Source: Clostridium sp. UBA701
GTDB lineage: Bacteria; Bacillota; Clostridia; Clostridiales; Clostridiaceae
NCBI GenBank assembly: GCA_002298125.1
Contig: DBMJ01000002.1
Coordinates: forward strand, 56,560 to 120,559
Direction: 5' to 3'
Length of the DNA: 64,000 nucleotides
Part shown: positions 9,532 through 17,634 of the stretch, one piece after another
How the letters are laid out: each line of letters starts with the position of its first letter
Numbering within the stretch: position 1 is the stretch's first letter
Notes under the pieces: model-generated
Told to the model about the DNA's origin: nothing
The model's input: the letters and a program-made list of their open reading frames with translations, nothing else
Databases searched by the model: none
Program-made: the position numbers and the translations under genes

Positions 9532-10249
9532 GGTAAAAAACTTAAATAAGTGCTTTGGTTCATTACAGGTTCTTAAGAATGTAGATCTAGATATAGCTAA
9601 GGGGGAGGTAGTGGTTATTATAGGCCCTAGCGGCTCTGGAAAGAGCACCCTATTAAGATGCTTAAATGGTCTTGAGGAGGCTACCTCTGGAGAGATAAGC
9701 TTTAAAGGAACATCTCTAAGCAGCAAAGCTTCAAGCATAGATAAATTAAGAGAAAAAATGGGTATGGTTTTTCAGAGCTTTAACCTATTTCCTCATATGT
9801 CCGTACTTCAAAACATCACCTTTGCACCGATGAAGCTTAGGAAGATCAGTAAGGAGGAGGCAGAGAGCAAGGCCTGTGAGTTACTTCGTGCTGTGGGTCT
9901 TCTAGATAAAAAGGATTCATACCCATCACAGCTCTCTGGTGGACAAAAACAGCGTATAGCCATAGTAAGAGCACTTGCCATGGAGCCTGAGGTGATGTTA
10001 TTTGATGAGCCTACCTCAGCACTGGACCCAGAGATGGTAGGTGAAGTGCTGCAGGTAATGAAAAATCTTGCTGCTCAGGGAATGACCATGGTAGTGGTAA
10101 CTCACGAAATGGGCTTTGCCAAGGAGGTTGGCAGCAGAATAATCTTCATGGATGGCGGAGAGATCGCTGAACAGGGAAGTGCTGAAAAACTCTTTGGAGC
10201 CCCTGAAAACCCAAGGACTAAGGAATTTTTAAACAAGGTTTTACAATAA
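9524..10249 (+). CDS. Amino acid ABC transporter ATP-binding protein (GlnQ type)
   Basis: The 241-residue ATPase has Walker A (GPSGSGKST), the ABC signature (LSGGQKQR), Walker B (VMLFDEPTSALD) and the switch histidine (VVVTHEMGFA). It powers uptake through the preceding permease. The start is TTG, overlapping the permease gene. Sequence pattern and gene order match the polar amino acid transporter family (glutamine, arginine or cystine type). Confidence 0.94.
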   Translation: MIEVKNLNKCFGSLQVLKNVDLDIAKGEVVVIIGPSGSGKSTLLRCLNGLEEATSGEISFKGTSLSSKASSIDKLREKMGMVFQSFNLFPHMSVLQNITFAPMKLRKISKEEAESKACELLRAVGLLDKKDSYPSQLSGGQKQRIAIVRALAMEPEVMLFDEPTSALDPEMVGEVLQVMKNLAAQGMTMVVVTHEMGFAKEVGSRIIFMDGGEIAEQGSAEKLFGAPENPRTKEFLNKVLQ

Positions 10250-10318
10250 ATCTTGCAGTATTTATAAAAACTCATAATAATTTGTATAAACATAGGGATA
10301 CTGCGAAAACGGTTCTTG

Positions 10319-10348
10319 TTGTTTAATTAACCAAAAAGTGTATATAAT
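10319..10348 (+). promoter_or_regulatory. Possible promoter of the TPR protein gene
   Basis: TTGTTT and TATAAT are separated by 18 bp, about 40 bp before the downstream start codon. The -10 is perfect and the -35 weak. Confidence 0.4.
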
Positions 10349-10389
10349 TATAAATGTAAATAAATACCAAATGGATACAGAGGTACAGC

Positions 10390-11166
10390 ATGAATAAGAA
10401 GAAACGCTTTCCATGGACATTTATAATTATTATACTTACCCTTCTGATATTGTCTGGGCTTTGGCTAAGTTATGGCAGACATGCCTATGCATTAAACAAA
10501 GCTTCTGCCCTTTATGAGGAGGGGGATTATCTCCATGCAGTTATGCTTTATAAGGCTGAGAGTAAAGAGAGCCTTTTTATGGTTGAAGACAGTATTCATA
10601 TGGCATACTGTGAGTATTACCTGGAGAGATATGAGGACAGCCTAAGAACCCTAGATAATATTGGGGATATATCTGTAGAGGATATAGAGTATAAGGTTGA
10701 AAAGGAATATCTTATAGGGATGAATAGGTTTTTTTTGAAGGATTATTCCAATGCTCTCTCACACTTTAATGAAGCTGTAGAGCTTGGCATAAGCAATGCT
10801 GATAAATATTTTGCTCTTCAGATATACAGGGCTCAATGCTATAACCTTTCTAAGGACCCCGAGGAGTGTATATTAGTTTTGGAGGAGCTCATTCCAAGGC
10901 TTTCTAAGAAGCAGCAGCTACAGGTGGCTTATTCTCTGAAGGGTCAGGCATGTATTGATAAGGGAGATTATAATGGCGCCTTGGATTGCTTTAATAAGGT
11001 ACAGGCTATAAACCCTGAGGATATAGAGCCTTATATTACAACAGCTTATATCTATGACAAGACAGAGGGAAGTGGGTATATGCTTAAGTATTTGAAGGGA
11101 CTTAGAGAAAGGTTTCCAGGGAATAAGGAGCTGGAGGAACTCATTTCCTGCAGAGAAAATTATTAA
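10390..11166 (+). CDS. Membrane-anchored TPR repeat protein
   Basis: The 258-residue product has one N-terminal membrane helix (about 8-27) and then several degenerate tetratricopeptide repeats. These include ALSHFNEAVELG and a canonical one (GDYNGALDCFNKVQAINPED). TPRs mediate protein-protein contacts; the partner is unknown. The gene appears monocistronic, with its own terminator, and marks the left chromosomal border of the cassette island. Confidence 0.75.
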   Translation: MNKKKRFPWTFIIIILTLLILSGLWLSYGRHAYALNKASALYEEGDYLHAVMLYKAESKESLFMVEDSIHMAYCEYYLERYEDSLRTLDNIGDISVEDIEYKVEKEYLIGMNRFFLKDYSNALSHFNEAVELGISNADKYFALQIYRAQCYNLSKDPEECILVLEELIPRLSKKQQLQVAYSLKGQACIDKGDYNGALDCFNKVQAINPEDIEPYITTAYIYDKTEGSGYMLKYLKGLRERFPGNKELEELISCRENY

Positions 11167-11177
11167 TATTAGATATT

Positions 11178-11204
11178 AATCTCGCTTAGGCGAGATTTTT
11201 TTTG
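11178..11204 (+). terminator. Rho-independent terminator
   Basis: An 8-bp stem (AATCTCGC with GCGAGATT), a TTAG loop and a run of T follow the TPR gene. It separates the chromosomal gene from the recombinase. Confidence 0.9.
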
Positions 11205-11313
11205 ATTTTAACTATAAACATGACTGGGTATATATCCATTTGAATGGCTTAAGTTGATAAAGGTAATAATTAGTATTAAACATAAGTCTACATAGTGAAT
11301 GGAGTGTTGTGAT

Positions 11314-12390
11314 ATGTCTGTTAATATAGGTAAGTCAGGAAATGTTCTATTAGTGAGCTTTGATTACTCTCCAGAAAGAGTTGTAAAAGTAAAAACCCTG
11401 AAGGGATACAAATGGAATCCTGATAAAAAAATTTGGACAATACCTTATAATGATGAGAATTTCAATAATCTAAAGAGACTTTTCAGCAATGATCAGTTAA
11501 ATATAGACTTTGAAGGGAATTTATGTAACAAACAAATTTTCATGAAAATGGAGGAGGAAATAAGATTAAAGGGATATAGTTTTAAAACAAAAAAATCTTA
11601 TATGGGCCATGTTAAAAGATTTTCCAGTTATATTGCTAAAAATTTAGATAAAATAACTAATGAGGATGTAAGAGCATATATATTCTTTCTTCTAGAAAGT
11701 AAGGAAGTGTCCCATTCATATGTAAATCAAGCAATCAGCTCAATAAAATTTCTATGTAAAGATGTGCTTAACCAAAGTATAACAATAAATTCAGTGCCAA
11801 GACCAATACGAGAAAACAAGCTTCCAAATGTTTTAAGTATTCAGGAAGTAGCTAAAATCCTTGCTGCATTGAATAATGAAAAACATAAAGCAATATTATT
11901 TCTAGTTTATTCTGCTGGATTAAGAGTAGGGGAGGTTGTTAAACTAAAAGAAGAGGACATAGATAGCGATAGAATGCTAATACATGTTGTTCAAGGAAAA
12001 GGAAAAAAGGATAGATATACTGTACTCTCACAAATAGCACTTGAACAATTAAGAAAATATTATAGATTATACAAACCAGAGAAATGGCTTTTTCCAGGGC
12101 AAAACAACAAGGGATATATTACAGAAAGAACAGTTGAAAAAATATTTGAGAATGCCTGTAATATAGCAAAAATAAACAAAAAGGTTTCTGTGCACTGCTT
12201 AAGGCACTCATTTGCCACGCATCTTCTTGAAGGAGGAATTGATCTGAGATATATTCAAGAGCTTTTAGGGCATGCCAGTTCAAAAACTACTGAGATATAT
12301 ACTCATGTTACACAGAAGAGTCTTACAAATATAGAAAGTCCGCTTGATAGAATCATGGTAAATGATGTAAAATATAAGAAACAGCAATAG
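11314..12390 (+). CDS. Tyrosine recombinase, candidate integron integrase without the IntI insertion
   Basis: Numbering below counts from an upstream in-frame ATG at 11299; the ATG at 11314 (residue 6) is preferred because GGAG lies 9 bp before it. Residues about 6-75 form an extra N-terminal domain with a Trp-rich pattern (YKWNPDKKIWTIPY). A SAM-like core-binding domain lies at about 78-165 and the catalytic domain at 178-352. Catalytic residues are present: R209 (GLRVGE), K near 234-237 (GKGKKDR), H299 and R302 (HCLRH), H325 (LLGH), Y334 (IYTHV). Only about 60 residues separate GKGKKDR from HCLRH, against about 100 in class 1 IntI, so the IntI-specific insertion is missing. The C-terminal SPLD is shared with IntI and related recombinases. 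It lies directly before an attI-like site and the first cassette, in the same orientation. Cassette recombination is inferred from position. Confidence 0.85.
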   Translation: MSVNIGKSGNVLLVSFDYSPERVVKVKTLKGYKWNPDKKIWTIPYNDENFNNLKRLFSNDQLNIDFEGNLCNKQIFMKMEEEIRLKGYSFKTKKSYMGHVKRFSSYIAKNLDKITNEDVRAYIFFLLESKEVSHSYVNQAISSIKFLCKDVLNQSITINSVPRPIRENKLPNVLSIQEVAKILAALNNEKHKAILFLVYSAGLRVGEVVKLKEEDIDSDRMLIHVVQGKGKKDRYTVLSQIALEQLRKYYRLYKPEKWLFPGQNNKGYITERTVEKIFENACNIAKINKKVSVHCLRHSFATHLLEGGIDLRYIQELLGHASSKTTEIYTHVTQKSLTNIESPLDRIMVNDVKYKKQQ

Positions 12391-12477
12391 AGGTATTACC
12401 CGAATCAACCTTCGTCTATTAAGCCAAATTGAAGTAAATAGCGAAAGTTTGATTCGAGCATTCAGTAGTTAGGCGAC
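12391..12477 (+). other. attI-like recombination platform
   Basis: Between the recombinase stop and the first cassette lies a stem made of CGAATCAACCTTCG (12401-12414) and CGAAAGTTTGATTCG (12442-12456). It is followed by ATTCAGTA and then the cassette junction G^TTAGGCGAC (G at 12468). The ten bases from that G are the exact reverse complement of the bases ending at 13337, which marks this as the cassette 1 boundary. A related sequence recurs at 41010-41037. Calling it attI rests on position. Confidence 0.6.
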
Positions 12478-12499
12478 ATTAATTTAAGGAGAAAATATA

Positions 12500-13324
12500 A
12501 TGATAGTGTTTGAACAAAGAAGTGATTTTGAAGAATGGCTTGATGATAATTACTGGTTTGAAGATGGATATATCGCTGAAATTACAACACATGATAATGA
12601 ACATAGCAATATAGCTTCAGTAGAAATACGGATTGGTTATCAAATTGAAGGGACACTCAATGGAGGAACTCCCATTACTCTTAAGGAATATATAATCAAA
12701 GCTAGCAAGATTAAACTATGGACTTTCAGTGAGAATACTATTTATAATCCGGATAATTGTATTTCTGGAATAGAAACAATTGATGAATGCGATGGAATAG
12801 GATTTGAAGTTGATGTTCCAGAACTGATAAAACTTGTATGCGACGTTATTACTGTTGAAGGACCATTTTTAAAGAAATCAATACGCAAACCCTGGGTTAG
12901 TGAAAGATATGTATTTTTTAATATTAAAGAGGGTCAGATTCCGAAACCATCTCAATGGATTGACTGGTTGGACAAATTAGGAATTGATGTTTCATGGCGA
13001 CATGGTGGAAGTGAGGCAAAGTTAGTGGAGAGAGTACCATTCCCAGATTATTCTGGATGGTTCTTGCAGGAAACTTATAAGATACCAACTACGCAATTTG
13101 GTGTATTCTTTTCCAATGTAAGGTTCGAGAAAGGAGATATCTCATTAAGTATACAGAAATATGATAGTAACGTAGATGATTTATGGTATGCAGTAAATAG
13201 GATTTTATCTGAAAATATACAGAAGATAGAGGTTTTATGTGGTAATTGCAGATTTAGCGGGAGTGAATGGTTAGAATACCTAAACTCTAAGAAAATCCCA
13301 GAGGATATGTACGGTTGGGCGTAA
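12500..13324 (+). CDS. Cassette 1: hypothetical protein
   Basis: The 274-residue soluble protein is rich in Trp, Asp and Glu, and I do not recognise its family. The N-terminal third contains repeated acidic segments (FEEWLDDNYWFEDG). The C-terminal half has a GWFLQETYKIPTTQFGVFFS stretch. No signal peptide or membrane helix is seen. The start has AAGGAG upstream and lies 32 bp inside the cassette. As the first cassette it is the most recently inserted under the classical model. Confidence 0.8.
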   Translation: MIVFEQRSDFEEWLDDNYWFEDGYIAEITTHDNEHSNIASVEIRIGYQIEGTLNGGTPITLKEYIIKASKIKLWTFSENTIYNPDNCISGIETIDECDGIGFEVDVPELIKLVCDVITVEGPFLKKSIRKPWVSERYVFFNIKEGQIPKPSQWIDWLDKLGIDVSWRHGGSEAKLVERVPFPDYSGWFLQETYKIPTTQFGVFFSNVRFEKGDISLSIQKYDSNVDDLWYAVNRILSENIQKIEVLCGNCRFSGSEWLEYLNSKKIPEDMYGWA

Positions 13325-13327
13325 CAC

Positions 13328-13442
13328 GTCGCCTAACAAAATGTTCAAGTCTGCTTTGCATGAAAAGACTGCAAAGCACACCTGCGAGCCTAAGAAAAGA
13401 GCTTTCTAAGGCTCTCGGCGTCTTGAACACGAAACGTTATAT
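13328..13442 (+). repeat. attC-like site 1
   Basis: The site runs from R'' GTCGCCTAAC (13328-13337) to R' G^TTATAT (G at 13436). Outer arms are TGTTCAAG/CTTGAACA. Inside are two side-by-side hairpins: GCTTTGC/GCAAAGC, and GAGCCTAAGAAA/TTTCTAAGGCTC with one A-A mismatch. R'' pairs exactly over 10 nt with the cassette 1 start at 12468. Confidence 0.9.
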
Positions 13443-13567
13443 GTAATTTTAGATTAACAGAGTGACAGCTTAAAAGTTTTTTATTATTTTATTATGACAC
13501 AATTGTGAAAAATGGTAATAAGGGTTATTTATACAACACGCAAATAAATTTGTAGAAATGGAGAATT
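13436..13567 (+). repeat. Conserved cassette leader (type A), copy 1
   Basis: The cassette begins GTTATATGTAATTTTAG-ATTAACAGAGTGACAGC and stays similar to other cassette starts at 17124, 25187, 26057 (first 35 bp), 26939 (first 35 bp) and 41031 up to a CACAATTGT-like motif about 70-80 bp in. The same cassettes also share a 3' trailer. Confidence 0.7.
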
Positions 13568-13572
13568 AAAAA

Positions 13573-13914
13573 ATGAAGGAGGATATATATAATTATTTAG
13601 AGAATTTTGAAGAACAAACAAAGCAAAGATTTTGTATGATATATGGTCTTCTTTACGAAAGCACTTCTCGGAATATTGATGAAAAATTGTGGGCTAAATT
13701 ACCGTCATTTTATGTAGATGATAATGTTGTTCGCCTTATTCCCTTTAAAGACCATGTTAATGTTGAAGCAAAAGCGGTTATTTTTCATAAAGATGAATTG
13801 TTAGAATATAGGATAACACCCAAAGGTATGCTACAAATTTTTCATAATCAACAGGTTCCGTGTGAATTGTTAAAAGTAATATTTGAAGAAAGTTTTGAAT
13901 CAATTACAGTTTAA
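13573..13914 (+). CDS. Cassette 2: DUF1801-like protein
   Basis: The 113-residue protein resembles the small DUF1801/YdhG-like fold: KLPSFYVDDNVVRLIPFKDHVNVEA in the middle and a KGMLQIFHNQQVPCELLKVI C-terminus, where family members have K-G-x-I-Q-F and P-Y-E-L-I. The family lacks a settled biochemical function, although some members have been described as iron chaperone-like. No transmembrane segment. The gene lies about 137 bp inside the cassette after the type A leader. Confidence 0.6.
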   Translation: MKEDIYNYLENFEEQTKQRFCMIYGLLYESTSRNIDEKLWAKLPSFYVDDNVVRLIPFKDHVNVEAKAVIFHKDELLEYRITPKGMLQIFHNQQVPCELLKVIFEESFESITV

Positions 13915-14033
13915 ATACCAATCTGTCTGACCTAAGAGTATGAACATAACCTTTAATTTGCATTATTCTTATATTGTGTAACTAATTTAAAGTTAATTAA
14001 AATAGATTTTATTCAAAGTGCAGTGGTTAAAAC

Positions 14034-14149
14034 TACATATAATAAAAAATTGCTGTACAGCTTGGCTTAAAAGAATAGTCAAGCTACACCTGCAACACTA
14101 AGCCAAGTCTGGTTAAGTGTCTCGGCTTCGGAAATTCGAGACGTTATGT
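14034..14149 (+). repeat. attC-like site 2
   Basis: R'' is TACATATAAT and matches the cassette 2 start (GTTATATGTA) at 9 of 10 positions in reverse complement. R' is G^TTATGTG (G at 14143). Internal hairpins are AGCTTG/CAAGCT and ACACTAAGCCA/TGGTTAAGTGT. The trailer element CAGTGGTTAAAACTAC immediately precedes R''. The rest of 13915-14033 shows no gene. Confidence 0.9.
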
Positions 14150-14242
14150 GAAATTCCCTGTTCATGTTGCAGCATCATATCACATATTTATAGAGCATTG
14201 CTTTAAATATTCTGAATAGTGCAAAAAAGAGGAGGTTTAGAA

Positions 14243-14659
14243 ATGATTGACATAATTCCTACTGAAGAACAAATTGAATCTCTACTAGGCGAGACAGCAA
14301 TGCAGGCTTGGAATGATCTTATTGGATTTATAGAGTTACATTATGAATATGAACCTGTATGGGATGAAGGGGGAAAGTATGGCATTTGGGAAGTAAAGTA
14401 TCGTAAAAGTGGTAAAACTCTGTGTTCTTTTTATGTAAAAAATGGACAATTTACTGTACTTGTTATACTGGGCAAAGCGGAAAGAGAGAGTTTTGAGTTA
14501 TCACATAAAGAATTTTCTTCTGAAATTAATGAGCTGTATACTAATACTCGTCAGTATCATGATGGTAAATGGTTATGGATTAATGTTTTTGATATGAGTT
14601 TAATTGAAGATATAAAAAGATTGATAGTAATCAAGAAGAAACCTAAAAGAAAGGTGTGA
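14243..14659 (+). CDS. Cassette 3, gene 1: DUF3788 family protein
   Basis: The 138-residue product matches the DUF3788 pattern: PTEEQIESLLGE at the N-terminus, YGIWEVKYRKSGKTLCSFY, FTVLVILGKAER, and a C-terminal YHDGKWLWI with IVIKKKPKRK. Function is unknown. The ATG at 14243 is preceded by GAGGAGG; an upstream GTG in frame lacks a site. Its stop codon region overlaps the possible start of the next gene, so the two are likely coupled. Confidence 0.82.
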   Translation: MIDIIPTEEQIESLLGETAMQAWNDLIGFIELHYEYEPVWDEGGKYGIWEVKYRKSGKTLCSFYVKNGQFTVLVILGKAERESFELSHKEFSSEINELYTNTRQYHDGKWLWINVFDMSLIEDIKRLIVIKKKPKRKV

Positions 14660-14667
14660 GATTAGCT

Positions 14668-15075
14668 GTGGGAAAAATTACAATGTGTGGATATAGGTGT
14701 GATTTATGCAAGGCTTTTGCTCCTAATATAAAAAATAACGATGAGAGAGAAATATTAAGCAATGTATGGAATAAATATTATGATCTTGATATACCAACAG
14801 AGAAAATATATTGTGATGGATGTAGATGTAGTACAGAAAATGCCAAACGTATAGATATGAATTGTCCAGTTCGCAAGTGTGTAATTGAAAAGCAGGTTGA
14901 TAATTGTGGTGAATGTATTGAGTTTCCATGTGTAATCTTTAATGAACGAAAGGGACTTTCACTTCAAGAAGCAAAAGAAAAACTTGGAAGTAACTTCTGT
15001 GCAGATGAATACAATAATTGCTTATTAGCTTATGATAATATGACTAGATTAAAGGAATATAAAAAGAGTAAGTAA
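14668..15075 (+). CDS. Cassette 3, gene 2: DUF3795 Cys-rich protein
   Basis: This is a Cys-rich protein of about 135 residues: MCGYRCDLCKAF, CDGCRC, NCPVRKC and NCGECIEFPC. The pattern matches DUF3795, thought to bind metal or an Fe-S centre through these cysteines. GTG codons at 14656 and 14668 and an ATG at 14683 are all in frame; spacing from the preceding ribosome-site-like sequence does not decide. DUF3788 and DUF3795 together in one cassette is unusual for an otherwise one-gene-per-cassette array. Confidence 0.78.
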   Translation: MGKITMCGYRCDLCKAFAPNIKNNDEREILSNVWNKYYDLDIPTEKIYCDGCRCSTENAKRIDMNCPVRKCVIEKQVDNCGECIEFPCVIFNERKGLSLQEAKEKLGSNFCADEYNNCLLAYDNMTRLKEYKKSK

Positions 15076-15136
15076 ATTATTTTTTACTATAGGAGTTGGA
15101 CAACCTTGATAGAATCAGGGTTTGCGGGCAGGGAAC

Positions 15137-15264
15137 TTCACATAACACTGCATGGAAGTTCGCGCTGGAGAGGGGCAAACTCTGAGGCAGTTCAGTACAC
15201 ATTTCAAAGACTAAGCCATGCATGGCTAAGTCTTTGAAACGTCTCCCCTGCCTAAACGTTATTG
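15137..15264 (+). repeat. attC-like site 3 (divergent core)
   Basis: R'' TTCACATAAC (15137-15146) is the exact reverse complement of the cassette 3 start at 14143. R' is G^TTATTGAA (G at 15258). The interior differs from the common type but keeps a long hairpin, CAAAGACTAAGCCATG with CATGGCTAAGTCTTTG, that has the same central A-A mismatch as other sites. Confidence 0.85.
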
Positions 15265-15373
15265 AAATCCTGCGTAAGCAAGTGCCAATCAGAAGTGATT
15301 ATGAGGAAAACATATATTTCACATTGATATTATTGTGTAAAATTAAAAATTTACATGTAACAGGAGGGGAAAA

Positions 15374-15790
15374 ATGAATATAGAATTTAATGTGATTGCA
15401 GCTTTTGATAGAAATACTGAGCATATTCTCATGTGTAAAAGAAGAAAAAATCCATATAAAGGATTATATAATTTAGTCGGTGGAAAGATTGAAGATGGCG
15501 AAGATGGATTGAGTGCCGCTTATCGCGAATTAGAGGAGGAAACTGGTATTTCTAAGAAAGATATTAGATTAACACACTTAATGGATTTTACGTATTATTT
15601 ACCAAGTATTAAGGTTGAAGCGTATGTTGGCAGGTTAAATAAAGAGATAGCTGTATATGGAGATGAGAATGATTTAGAGTGGATTGAAATAAATCAAAAT
15701 TTCTTTGATGTTTCAAGATTTGCTGGAGAGGGGAATATAGGGCATATAATGGAACAGATATATTTATCTAAAGAGATACTATTAAAATAG
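15374..15790 (+). CDS. Cassette 4: Nudix hydrolase
   Basis: The 138-residue protein has a complete Nudix box, GGKIEDGEDGLSAAYRELEE followed by ETGI, with the catalytic REXXEE core. Nudix enzymes hydrolyse nucleoside diphosphate-linked compounds with a divalent metal. N-terminal FNVIAAFDRNTEHILMCKR resembles 8-oxo-dGTP diphosphatase-like members. Substrate cannot be assigned. The start is preceded by CAGGAGGGG. Confidence 0.9.
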   Translation: MNIEFNVIAAFDRNTEHILMCKRRKNPYKGLYNLVGGKIEDGEDGLSAAYRELEEETGISKKDIRLTHLMDFTYYLPSIKVEAYVGRLNKEIAVYGDENDLEWIEINQNFFDVSRFAGEGNIGHIMEQIYLSKEILLK

Positions 15791-15946
15791 AATAGACAAC
15801 AAAGCGAAAGTGGTATTTAATAAGTTAATTCGTATCCTTCGTTGAATCGGAATTAGGCCACCTCAAAGGGTATCCTAAAATTAATATCTTGTACTCTAAA
15901 AATAGTCTAGGATAGTAGAAATTTATTGTGTAGTGCCTACGGACTT

Positions 15947-16062
15947 CATCCAAGAAAAAATTTCCGTCTAGCTTGCCTTGAAAAGATAGTCAAGCTACAC
16001 CTGCGAAGCTAAGAAAAGAGCTTTCTAAGCTTCTTGGCGTCGGTCATACAGAGACGTTAGCT
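15947..16062 (+). repeat. attC-like site 4 (degenerate left end)
   Basis: A recognisable attC interior (hairpins AGCTTG/CAAGCT and GAAGCTAAGAAA/TTTCTAAGCTTC) ends in G^TTAGCTGAC (G at 16056). Its left end CATCCAAG does not fit the R'' consensus and does not match the cassette 4 start, so this site probably came from another cassette or was rebuilt by a deletion. The 156 bp before it (15791-15946) shows no gene. Confidence 0.75.
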
Positions 16063-16175
16063 GACAGGATATGTTCATGATAGTTTTATTCCGTAACGAT
16101 TATACGGATAGATAAACACTTGTAAAAAAGGGTAAAGCAAGAATTATTTATATTAAAAAATAGGTGGTATTAAGA

Positions 16176-16871
16176 ATGGATGCTAAAAGTATTGCTCCTT
16201 GGGAGTTATTACAAAAGGAAATGACATGGGAACAGCTAAAATACATACATAATAAAAGAGTCTTGGATTTTGGAAGTGGAAATGGCATGACAGCTAACCA
16301 TTTTGCTATAGACAATGAGGTAATAGCAATTGAACCAAATGAAAAGATGCTCCAGGATAGATTTACAGAAAATCATTATACACAAATAAAAGGAGACATA
16401 GAGGAACTTAAGAATTTTGAAGATGAATCATTTGATGTGATATTGTGCCACAATGTTTTTGAGTATGTAGATGAAAGAGAAGGAATTATAAAAGAATTTT
16501 CAAGGATATTAAAGAAAAATGGTTATCTTTCTGTTTTGAAACATAATAAGAGTGGAAGGGTTATGCAGATGGTAGTGTTACTGAACAATTTTGAACATGC
16601 CAATGAATTATTAGCTGGAGAAAATGGAAATGCACAACAGTTTGGTACCATTAATTACTATGAAGATACAGAAATATTGGAATGGTCAGATAAATTTGAA
16701 TTAGAGAGAATCTTTGGGATAAGAACTTTTTGGGATTTGCAACAAAATCAAGAAATTCAGAAGGATAAGACATGGCAGGAACAGATGTTGGAAGTGGAAT
16801 TTAAGGTAAGTGAATTGGAAGAGTATAAAGCCGTAGCGTTCTTTCATCATGTTATTTTACGAAAAAAGTAA
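16176..16871 (+). CDS. Cassette 5: class I SAM-dependent methyltransferase
   Basis: The 231-residue enzyme has motif I VLDFGSGNGMTANHF, an acidic end to strand 2 (VIAIEPNEKML), motif II-like FDVILCHNVFEYVDE and LKKNGYLSVLKHN. This is the Methyltransf_11 pattern. The acceptor substrate is unknown. The ATG at 16176 with AGGTGG upstream is preferred over an earlier in-frame GTG that overlaps that site. Confidence 0.88.
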   Translation: MDAKSIAPWELLQKEMTWEQLKYIHNKRVLDFGSGNGMTANHFAIDNEVIAIEPNEKMLQDRFTENHYTQIKGDIEELKNFEDESFDVILCHNVFEYVDEREGIIKEFSRILKKNGYLSVLKHNKSGRVMQMVVLLNNFEHANELLAGENGNAQQFGTINYYEDTEILEWSDKFELERIFGIRTFWDLQQNQEIQKDKTWQEQMLEVEFKVSELEEYKAVAFFHHVILRKK

Positions 16872-16977
16872 TGAAGGTTATGAGTATTAACCTTTAGCAT
16901 GCATTCTTTATTTTTTCTTAACAATAAGTGATTGATGGTCAAGCAATATCGAATAAAGTGCATGGAGAACATATCCC

Positions 16978-17130
16978 ATCATCTAACAACACCTTGCCGG
17001 TTCCGCTAACGCCCCACCCAAATGCCCCAGCCTAACATAGCCGGAATTTAATAAAAGCAACATAAGAGCTATGTAAGCCTTTATTAAATCCTGTAAGGCT
17101 GGGGCACTTCGACAAACCAAGACGTTATAT
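16978..17130 (+). repeat. attC-like site 5 (long, divergent type)
   Basis: This 150-bp site runs from CATCTAAC to R' G^TTATATG (G at 17124). Its core is not like the common type: GCCCCAGCCT pairs with AGGCTGGGGC, and inside that CATAG with CTATG and TTTAATAAA with TTTATTAAA. Its R'' shares only the CTAAC part with the cassette 5 start (GTTAGCTGAC). The stretch 16872-16977 has no gene. Confidence 0.75.
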
Positions 17131-17225
17131 GTAATTTTAGATTAACAGAGTGGTAGCTTAAAAATTTTGTTTATTTTTTTAGAGACGCAATTGTTTTATT
17201 ATACGAATCAGAAAGAAGGTTTAAG

Positions 17226-17552
17226 ATGGTAGGAAAATATAAGGTAATAACTCTTTGTGGTAGTACAAAGTTTAAAGATGAATTTCTACAAGTGCAGAAA
17301 GAATTAACATTAGAAGGTAATATAGTAATTTCAGTTGGACTATTTGGACATGCTGATGGCGAATTTGGGAAACATATTACGACTGAAGTGAAAATAATGC
17401 TTGATGATATACATAAAAGAAAAATTGATATGGCTGATGAAATATTTGTAATTAATAAAGGTAGATATATAGGTGAAAGTACAAAAAGCGAAATAGAATA
17501 TGCTATAAAAACAGGTAAAAAAGTCAATTATTTAGAGGCATTTAACGATTAA
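17226..17552 (+). CDS. Cassette 6: nucleoside 2-deoxyribosyltransferase-like protein
   Basis: The 108-residue protein starts KVITLCGSTKFKDEF and ends with ADEIFVINKGRYIGESTKSE and IEYA. The same arrangement occurs in small Rossmann-like proteins related to nucleoside 2-deoxyribosyltransferases. The catalytic Glu region (GEST-EIEYA) is kept. The biochemical role of these short versions is not established. It follows a type A leader and is followed by a type A trailer. Confidence 0.78.
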   Translation: MVGKYKVITLCGSTKFKDEFLQVQKELTLEGNIVISVGLFGHADGEFGKHITTEVKIMLDDIHKRKIDMADEIFVINKGRYIGESTKSEIEYAIKTGKKVNYLEAFND

Positions 17553-17634
17553 GTTGATTCGGAATCTTCTTATAATGCGAATCAGAATTAAAGTTAAAAG
17601 ATTAGACTCAGCTTAAAGTGTAGTGGCTAAAACT

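Noticed and set aside
11314..12390. Recombinase as part of a prophage or conjugative element
   Set aside because: No phage, conjugation or excisionase genes are nearby, and the attI-like junction plus cassettes directly follow.
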